A stretch of 64,000 bases of DNA from Acetohalobium arabaticum DSM 5501 (lineage in GTDB: Bacteria > Bacillota > Halanaerobiia > Halobacteroidales > Acetohalobiaceae), in NCBI RefSeq assembly GCF_000144695.1, contig NC_014378.1, positions 2,405,597-2,469,596 on the forward strand. The letters are read 5' to 3'. Below, piece after piece: positions 58,463-64,000 of this stretch. How positions within the stretch are numbered: the stretch's first letter is position 1; each line of letters begins with the position of its first letter. Under the pieces are notes generated by a model. It did no database searches. It saw nothing but the letters and a program-made list of their open reading frames with translations, and was not told the origin of the DNA. A program made the translations under genes and the position numbers.

Positions 58463-60336
58463 TCTTTATCCTCTCCCTGCTGTCTATATTCTTCTAGATA
58501 AATCATTAACACTGAAATATCTGCTGGGGAGACACCTGATATTCTAGACGCTTGGCCAAGTGAAACCGGTTTGATTTCTGCCAACTTTTCCCTAGCTTCC
58601 GTTCTTAAATTATCTAGCTGATGATAATCTATATCCTCAGGAATTAATTTTTCTTCCATTTGTTGAAACTTCTTAATCTGCTGTTTCTGCCGTTTAATAT
58701 AGCCTTCATACTTCACTTCTATTTCAATCTGTTCCTTGATATGCTCATCGAATTCAGGAAGCTGATCATCAAAAAGATTCAAATCATCATACTCCAGTTC
58801 AGGCCGCTTTAAAAGAGTAGCTAAGGAAACTGGTTTCTTTAATCCACCACTTTCAAACTCCTTCAATTTCTGTCTAACCTCTTTAGTAGGATTGATTTGA
58901 ATACTTTCTAAATAATCTTGTCCTTCTTCTAATTTTTCCTCTTTGTCCTTAACTCTATTATAGACTTCTTCCTCTACCAATCCTATTTCATATCCTACAG
59001 GAGTCAAGCGTAGATCTGCATTATCATGTCTTAAAACTAAACGATACTCAGCTCTTGAAGTTAACATTCGATAAGGTTCATCTGTTCCTTCAGTTATTAG
59101 ATCATCGATTAAAACCCCGATATAAGCTTCAGAGCGCTTCAATATTATCGGTTCTTTATTCTGTAAATCCCGAGCAGCATTAATACCAGCCATCAACCCT
59201 TGTCCAGCTGCTTCTTCATAACCAGAAGTGCCATTAATCTGTCCAGCAGTATATAACCCGTTTACTTCTTTAGTTTCCAGTGTTGGTCTAAGCTGAGTTG
59301 GAGGTAAATAGTCATATTCTACTGCATAAGCCGGCCGCATTATCTCTGCTTCTTCTAACCCCGGTACACTCCGTAAAATATCTACTTGGTCTTCTTCTGG
59401 CATAGCTGTAGTCAAACCATTGACATACATTTCTTTAGTATTTAATCCTTCCGGTTCAATGAACACCTGGTGGCTAGTCTTATCCGGAAAACGCATAATT
59501 TTTCTATCAATAGAAGGACAGTATCGTGGACCTTCCCCTTCAATAATCCCAGTACTTAAAGGCGATTTTTCAATCTTTTCCTTAATAATCTGCTTTGTAT
59601 CGTCAGTAGTATAAGTTAGCCAGCAAGGCGTCTGTTCTCTTTCAATCCGCGGTTTACTGAAAGAAAACTGCAGCGGTTCTTCAGAACCAGGCTGTGCAGT
59701 CATTTTAGAGAAGTTCATTGAATCACGATGAACTCGCGGTGGAGTCGCTGTCTGAAACCTTTCTAAAGTTAATCCCAATTCTTTTAAACTATCTGACAAC
59801 TCAACAGCAGCAAATTCCCCCTGTCTTCCGCCGACATATTTAACATCACCAATAATTACTTTACCATCTAAAGAAGTCCCGGTAGTTAACACAATCTTAT
59901 CTGCCTGATACTCCATACCAGTAATTGTCTTTACTCCCGTAACAGACTGTCCATCAGCTGTCAGTTCTGTCACTACTGACTGTTTCAAATCTAAATCGTC
60001 CTGTTTCTGTAAAGTCTTAGTCATTTCTAATTGATAGATATGTTTATCTGCCTGAGCCCGCAGAGCATGGACTGCCGGACCTTTAGAAGTATTTAACAGC
60101 TGAATATTAATATAAGATTTATCAATATTTTCTGCCATCTGTCCTCCTAAAGCATCTATTTCCCGGACAATATGTCCTTTAGCCGGTCCTCCAATAGAAG
60201 GATTGCAAGGCATTAAAGCAATATGATCAACATTTAAGGTCAAAAGCAGTGTTTTACATTCCATTCTGGCTGCTGCTAATGCTGCTTCACAGCCAGCATG
60301 TCCAGCTCCAATCACAATCACATCATACTCTTTCAA
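58459..60336 (-). CDS. mnmG: MnmG (GidA), first tandem copy
   Basis: 625 residues, TTG start. FAD loop [17 protein letters not shown]; Cys in MPCNPSIGG (residue 44) and [21 protein letters not shown] and the C-terminal [21 protein letters not shown] for MnmE contact. Departs from otherwise constant MnmG residues: TATPPR for TGTPPR (about 196-200), LNTSKGP for [15 protein letters not shown] for the SGPxNQxP loop. Next to mnmE. Role may be specialised. Confidence 0.93.
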   Translation of the reverse strand: MKEYDVIVIGAGHAGCEAALAAARMECKTLLLTLNVDHIALMPCNPSIGGPAKGHIVREIDALGGQMAENIDKSYINIQLLNTSKGPAVHALRAQADKHIYQLEMTKTLQKQDDLDLKQSVVTELTADGQSVTGVKTITGMEYQADKIVLTTGTSLDGKVIIGDVKYVGGRQGEFAAVELSDSLKELGLTLERFQTATPPRVHRDSMNFSKMTAQPGSEEPLQFSFSKPRIEREQTPCWLTYTTDDTKQIIKEKIEKSPLSTGIIEGEGPRYCPSIDRKIMRFPDKTSHQVFIEPEGLNTKEMYVNGLTTAMPEEDQVDILRSVPGLEEAEIMRPAYAVEYDYLPPTQLRPTLETKEVNGLYTAGQINGTSGYEEAAGQGLMAGINAARDLQNKEPIILKRSEAYIGVLIDDLITEGTDEPYRMLTSRAEYRLVLRHDNADLRLTPVGYEIGLVEEEVYNRVKDKEEKLEEGQDYLESIQINPTKEVRQKLKEFESGGLKKPVSLATLLKRPELEYDDLNLFDDQLPEFDEHIKEQIEIEVKYEGYIKRQKQQIKKFQQMEEKLIPEDIDYHQLDNLRTEAREKLAEIKPVSLGQASRISGVSPADISVLMIYLEEYRQQGEDKE

Positions 60337-60363
60337 GTCAATTCACTCCCGCTTGCTAAGTTT

Positions 60364-61755
60364 CTATTTCCCTAAACAAAAATCGGCAAAAATACGATCA
60401 ATAATATCTTCATCTACTGTATCGCCAGTAATCTTTCCTAACTTTTCTAAAGCAGATTTAAGATCTATTGTCACAAAATCAGCCGGTAAATCCTGTTCTA
60501 CTGTCTCTTTTACTCGGTTCATATCTTCATAAGCATCTTCAATTGCTTCCTTGTGGCGCAGATTAGTTATTAAAGTCTGATCAGTAGACTTAATCTGACC
60601 ACCAAAGACCATATCTGAAATTAATTCTTCCAACTCTTTAATTCCTATACCCTCTGTAGCCGAGGTTTCAACAACTGCTTCCATATCTAATTCTTCCTTT
60701 AACTCTTCTACAGCCAATTTAGGCTCTAAATCAGTCTTATTTACTACTATAATGGTATCTTTTCCTTCAGCCAAACCTATAATTTTTCTATCCTCATCAG
60801 TAATTCCACAATGAGCATCCAATACTAACAGAACTAAGTCTGCCCGTTTAAGAAACTTTTCTGATTTTTCAATTCCAATCTTTTCTACCTCATTCTCAGC
60901 TTCTCTAATTCCAGCTGTATCTATTATCTTTAATGGAATACCATCAATATTAATAACCTCTTCAATTACATCCCGAGTAGTACCAGGCACTTCCGTAACA
61001 ATAGCCCTATTCTCCCGTAAAAGAGCATTTAAGAGACTGGACTTACCTACATTAGGTTTACCAATAATTGCAGTCTGAATGCCTTCCTTTACAATTCGTC
61101 CTTGCTTACTAGTTGCTAATAAATCCTCTATTTCAGATAAAATTTCTATTACTCTCTTTTCTAACTCTTCAGAATTAAAATCTTCAATCTCATCCTCAGG
61201 AAAATCGATAGAAGCTTCTAGATTAGCTAACAACCTTAAAATTTTCTGAGAAATATTATTAATTTGATCAGATAGTCCACCCTCTAACTGATCCATAGCT
61301 GCTTCTAGGCCGGCCTCTGTCTGTGAATTAATTACATCCATAATAGCTTCTGCCTGAGATAGATCAATTCGTCCATTTAGAAAGGCCCGCTTAGTAAATT
61401 CACCCGGATCAGCTAGTCTAGCCCCTACATCTAATACTAACTCTAAAATTTTCTGTAGCGGCACCATTCCTCCATGACAATTGATCTCAACAACATCTTC
61501 TTTAGTATAAGTTTTAGGCGCTTTCATCACTAAAGAAATAACCTCATCAAGGACCTGTTCTGTTTCAGGCTTAATTATATGGCCGTAATGAGCAGTATAT
61601 GTATCTACTTTATTTAATTTCTTATCTGGCTGTTGATAACTTTTAAAGATCTTATCAGCAATTTCGATTGCTTCAGGACCGCTAATTCGGACAATCCCGA
61701 TTCCTCCTTCACCAACTGCAGTAGAAATAGCAGCAATAGTATCCTTTATATACAA
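60364..61755 (-). CDS. mnmE: tRNA modification GTPase MnmE
   Basis: 463 residues. N-terminal tetrahydrofolate-binding domain (DTIAAISTAVGEGGIGIVRISG), inserted GTPase domain (GKPNVGKSSLLNALL, DTAGIRE, NKTD) and C-terminal CLGK with its catalytic Cys. Pairs with MnmG. TTG start after AGAGGTGG. Confidence 0.95.
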   Translation of the reverse strand: MYIKDTIAAISTAVGEGGIGIVRISGPEAIEIADKIFKSYQQPDKKLNKVDTYTAHYGHIIKPETEQVLDEVISLVMKAPKTYTKEDVVEINCHGGMVPLQKILELVLDVGARLADPGEFTKRAFLNGRIDLSQAEAIMDVINSQTEAGLEAAMDQLEGGLSDQINNISQKILRLLANLEASIDFPEDEIEDFNSEELEKRVIEILSEIEDLLATSKQGRIVKEGIQTAIIGKPNVGKSSLLNALLRENRAIVTEVPGTTRDVIEEVINIDGIPLKIIDTAGIREAENEVEKIGIEKSEKFLKRADLVLLVLDAHCGITDEDRKIIGLAEGKDTIIVVNKTDLEPKLAVEELKEELDMEAVVETSATEGIGIKELEELISDMVFGGQIKSTDQTLITNLRHKEAIEDAYEDMNRVKETVEQDLPADFVTIDLKSALEKLGKITGDTVDEDIIDRIFADFCLGK

Positions 61756-61819
61756 TCAAACCACCTCTTATCATCTATAAATTACCCTAATTATCATTAC
61801 AAAATTCACTACTTAAATT

Positions 61820-61850
61820 GAAGACCCAGTAGATTAATCTACTGGGTCAG
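61820..61850 (-). terminator. Palindrome between jag and mnmE
   Basis: GACCCAGTAGATT / AATCTACTGGGTC perfect 13-bp inverted repeat (61823-61848). T-run is weak (TTCAATTT), so termination after jag is likely but may be partial. Confidence 0.7.
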
Positions 61851-61859
61851 GAAAGCTAA

Positions 61860-62492
61860 CTATTGAGCTACAATTACAACCTTGCGATAAGGGTCCTGTC
61901 CTTCACTATATGTCTGAACCCCAGAATCATCCTGTAGAGTACTATGAATAATCTTTCGTTCATGAGGAGGCATTGGTTCTAACTCTACCCTCTCCTGCTT
62001 ACTTTTGGCTTTATTACCCAATCTTAAAGCTAAATCACGGAGAGTTTCTTCACGACGCTTTCTATAGCCTTCTGCATCAAGAATAACACGTAGATATTCA
62101 TCATTGTCCTGTGGATTATTAACAGCTAAATTAGTTAAATACTGCAGAGCATCCAAAGTCTTACCTCGCCTTCCAATAACTATTCCAAGATTATCTCCTG
62201 TTAAATTAATTGTAATCTGTTCTGTATCAGACTTTCTTTCAATTTTTTTCACCTTAATATTTAAATCCATTCTATCAATTATCTTTTCCATAAATTCAAG
62301 GGCTTTATTATGCTTATCTCCAGTCTTTAAAACCTTTATTTTAGCATCTTTGCCTCCAATAAATCCTAAAAAACCATTTTCCCCCTCTTCCAGAACCTCC
62401 ACTTCTACTTTATCTTCAGTAGTAGACAGCTTCTGCAAAGCAGTCTTTAAAGCATCATCTACCGTCTTTCCTTCCTGAATAATCTCTTCCAT
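61860..62492 (-). CDS. khpB: RNA-binding protein KhpB/Jag
   Basis: 210 residues. N-terminal Jag-N domain (EEIIQEGKTVDDALKTAL), KH domain with GRRG in LGIVIGRRGKTLDALQYL, and C-terminal R3H (LEPMPPHERKIIHSTL). Global RNA-binding protein linked to cell elongation. Overlaps nothing but lies 1 base from yidC. Confidence 0.94.
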   Translation of the reverse strand: MEEIIQEGKTVDDALKTALQKLSTTEDKVEVEVLEEGENGFLGFIGGKDAKIKVLKTGDKHNKALEFMEKIIDRMDLNIKVKKIERKSDTEQITINLTGDNLGIVIGRRGKTLDALQYLTNLAVNNPQDNDEYLRVILDAEGYRKRREETLRDLALRLGNKAKSKQERVELEPMPPHERKIIHSTLQDDSGVQTYSEGQDPYRKVVIVAQ

Positions 62493-62493
62493 T

Positions 62494-63171
62494 TTAGCTA
62501 GACTCCTCCTTTAACTCTAATGGCTCTCGATACAAAAAGTATTGCTGAGCAACCATTACTAAATTGGAAGTAAACCAATATAGTAAAACAGCTGCTGGTA
62601 ATCTAAATCCAATGACTACAATCAATAACGGCATAAACATCATCATCTTATTATTACCACCAGCATTACCCGACATCTTTTGCTGTACCATAGACTGACC
62701 AAACATTACTAAACCAGTCAAGATAACAAGTACTAAATCCGGTTGTGCTATATTACTAATCCAAAGAAAACTAGTTTGTTTTAATGCTTCAAAACCTCGT
62801 ATAGAATGGAATAAAGCTATCAAAATCGGCATCTGGACTAAAAGCGGCAGACATCCAGCTGCCGGATTAACTTTATGTTCTTGATATAACTCCATGACCT
62901 TCTGTTGATACTGCTGTTGGTCATCACCATATTCCTCTTTTAACTCTTCCATTTTAGGCTGTAATTCTTGCATTGCCTTCATCGACCGAGTCTGTTTTGC
63001 AACTAACGGAAAGAGTAAAACTCTAATAGCTAAAGTTAATAAAATAATTGATAACCCATAACTGTTAGTAAATCCATAAAAAAAATCAAGCGAACCTGTC
63101 ATCAAACCTCCCAACCATCCAAACATTTCTCCAAAAATTTCAAAGAATCCTATCGAAATTAGATTCAACAA
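62494..63171 (-). CDS. yidC: Membrane protein insertase YidC
   Basis: 225 residues. Short form with five membrane spans and no large periplasmic domain and no lipobox Cys: YGLSIILLTLAIRVLLFPL, the conserved Arg in IRVLLFPL, PAAGCLPLLVQMPILIALFHSIRG. Inserts membrane proteins with or without Sec. Confidence 0.95.
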   Translation of the reverse strand: MLNLISIGFFEIFGEMFGWLGGLMTGSLDFFYGFTNSYGLSIILLTLAIRVLLFPLVAKQTRSMKAMQELQPKMEELKEEYGDDQQQYQQKVMELYQEHKVNPAAGCLPLLVQMPILIALFHSIRGFEALKQTSFLWISNIAQPDLVLVILTGLVMFGQSMVQQKMSGNAGGNNKMMMFMPLLIVVIGFRLPAAVLLYWFTSNLVMVAQQYFLYREPLELKEESS

Positions 63172-63198
63172 TTGATAACCTCCTCAATTTTATTAAAA

Positions 63199-63411
63199 TT
63201 AATCCACTGGATCATACCCGCCAGGATGGAACGGATGACAAGATAAAACTCTCTTTATAGACATCAAACCACCCTGTAAACAGCCATATTTATCTATTGC
63301 CTCTAAAGCATAACTAGAACAACTGGGATAAAATCTACATGTTCCTGGTTTTAAAGGAGAAATAAACTTTTGATAAAATCTAATTAGAATTAATAGTAAT
63401 TTCTTCAACAT
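63199..63411 (-). CDS. yidD: Membrane protein insertion efficiency factor YidD
   Basis: 70 residues. [29 protein letters not shown] and [14 protein letters not shown], the three-Cys YidD signature. Amphipathic and membrane-associated. Between rnpA and yidC. Confidence 0.96.
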   Translation of the reverse strand: MLKKLLLILIRFYQKFISPLKPGTCRFYPSCSSYALEAIDKYGCLQGGLMSIKRVLSCHPFHPGGYDPVD

Positions 63412-63422
63412 GATTAATCTCC

Positions 63423-63776
63423 TTATATAATTTTAGCTTGTTCAAAAAGATCAAATACAGCCCTCTTTATTTCTTGATAAGAAGAATCACTAATTCTCTT
63501 GCGGCCAATAAGCACTAAATCTATATTAGTAATTAATTTATTCTTATTACGACGATAAATTTCCTTTAAAATTCTCTTAATTCTATTTCTTACAACAGCA
63601 TTTCCAATTTTTTTACTGACCGAAAAACCAATTCTTCTCTGTTTCTGTTTCTTTTTTAACATATACATAACTATTAAATTATTAGCAATTGAGTAGCCGT
63701 GATTATAAACTTGTTGAAATTGATGAGTCTTTGTTAGCCTTTCACTTTTGGGAAAGGACTCATCTTTATTATCCAT
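63423..63776 (-). CDS. rnpA: Ribonuclease P protein component
   Basis: 117 residues. [19 protein letters not shown] (RNR motif), [13 protein letters not shown]. Helps RNase P RNA in 5' tRNA trimming. RBS AGGAGG. rpmH, its usual upstream partner, is not found between here and the right edge. Confidence 0.96.
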   Translation of the reverse strand: MDNKDESFPKSERLTKTHQFQQVYNHGYSIANNLIVMYMLKKKQKQRRIGFSVSKKIGNAVVRNRIKRILKEIYRRNKNKLITNIDLVLIGRKRISDSSYQEIKRAVFDLFEQAKII

Positions 63777-63817
63777 AACAATAATTTCCTCCTAAATAAA
63801 AACATTATACTATATAA

Positions 63818-63847
63818 ATTATAGGTTATTTATAACCTCTATGTCAA
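63818..63847 (-). promoter_or_regulatory. Promoter of the rnpA operon
   Basis: -35 TTGACA (63842-63847), 18-base spacer, -10 TATAAT (63818-63823) on the minus strand. Both hexamers are consensus. It starts the rnpA-yidD-yidC-jag transcript. Confidence 0.8.
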
Positions 63848-63859
63848 GATATATTAGAA

Positions 63860-64000
63860 AATGATAGAACTAATATGATTTTATCCACTAAATTAGTTGT
63901 GGATAATTAGTATGGATTTAGTATGAACATTAATTATAATTAAAAATAGCTAAAAAAGTTCTACCTTAAAAATATGTTGATAATCTGTGAATAATTTGTT
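63860..64000. other. oriC: Replication origin region (DnaA boxes)
   Basis: AT-rich and gene-free. DnaA boxes TTATCCACT (63881), TTATCCACAA on the minus strand (63897-63906), TTATTCACA on the minus strand (63986-63994), and a near-match TTATCAACA (63975-63983). Together with rnpA, parS, mnmG and noc this is the origin side; dnaA would be expected just beyond the right edge, which is inferred. Confidence 0.85.

Noticed and set aside
63423..63776. Window containing dnaA.
   Set aside because: Only DnaA boxes are present; no DnaA coding sequence lies before base 64000.

Overview
The window looks like the origin-proximal end of the chromosome of an anaerobic, probably halophilic, low-GC bacterium. 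Acidic (Asp/Glu-rich) cytosolic proteins, Firmicutes-type gene order around the origin, a YyaC-type sporulation protein, HydF, and a selenocysteine formate dehydrogenase with an electron-bifurcation-type diaphorase point to the Halanaerobiales. An Acetohalobium-like acetogen is my best guess; this is inference, not proof. A substrate-binding protein with a cleavable signal but no lipobox would fit a diderm envelope. Nearly all genes are on the minus strand and read away from the origin at the right edge (DnaA boxes at about 63880-63994).

Left to right: (1) 1-4.2 kb: amino-acid ABC transporter (ATPase cut by the window edge), an exported four-domain rhodanese sharing its signal-peptide region with the ABC binding protein, and two CGGC-type Cys proteins. 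(2) 4.3-8.5 kb: a decayed CobW-type GTPase, a TDT anion/dicarboxylate transporter, a C_GCAxxG_C_C protein, and a double-cubane/2-hydroxyacyl-CoA-dehydratase-like reductase with its ATP-dependent activase. (3) 8.6-15.9 kb: fdhD, a formate dehydrogenase gene read through an in-frame UGA (selenocysteine 357, with a SECIS-like hairpin), a second iron-sulfur wire subunit, and an HndABC/NuoEF-type NADH module. (4) 16-18.3 kb: a TnpB/omega-RNA relic, Rex, Lgt, tRNA-Phe. (5) 18.3-21.3 kb: pabC-pabA-pabB for the folate precursor p-aminobenzoate.

(6) 21.4-35.6 kb: a full purine operon, transcribed purD-purK-purE-patatin-purB2-purC-purS-purQ-purL-purF-purM-purN-purH, led by a guanine-type purine riboswitch plus terminator. 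(7) 35.8-38.6 kb: purB-purA, a second transcription unit. Its promoter and that of purD carry the same paired inverted CGAA boxes at the same distance from -35, suggesting one PurR-type regulator for both. (8) 38.6-43.4 kb: rpsF-ssb-rpsR, a MazG-like protein, DUF2232, rplI, a fragment of a Lon-type protease and dnaB. (9) 43.5-50.6 kb: YchF, DUF951, YkvI, a zinc-ribbon YyaC, bactofilin, DUF554, a cysteine desulfurase and HydF. (10) 50.6-52.6 kb: a decayed TnpB element and about 1 kb of non-coding DNA built of long imperfect inverted repeats. (11) 52.8-64 kb: parB (with internal parS), parA, noc-like, rsmG, two tandem mnmG paralogues, mnmE, jag/khpB, yidC, yidD, rnpA, then the origin. rpmH, usually just upstream of rnpA, is not between rnpA and the right edge.

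The strongest unusual points are the selenocysteine FDH coupled to an Hnd-like diaphorase with an Asp-substituted cluster, the tandem mnmG pair, the matched PurR-like operators plus riboswitch, two different adenylosuccinate lyases, the inverted-repeat region, and three independent traces of TnpB-type elements.
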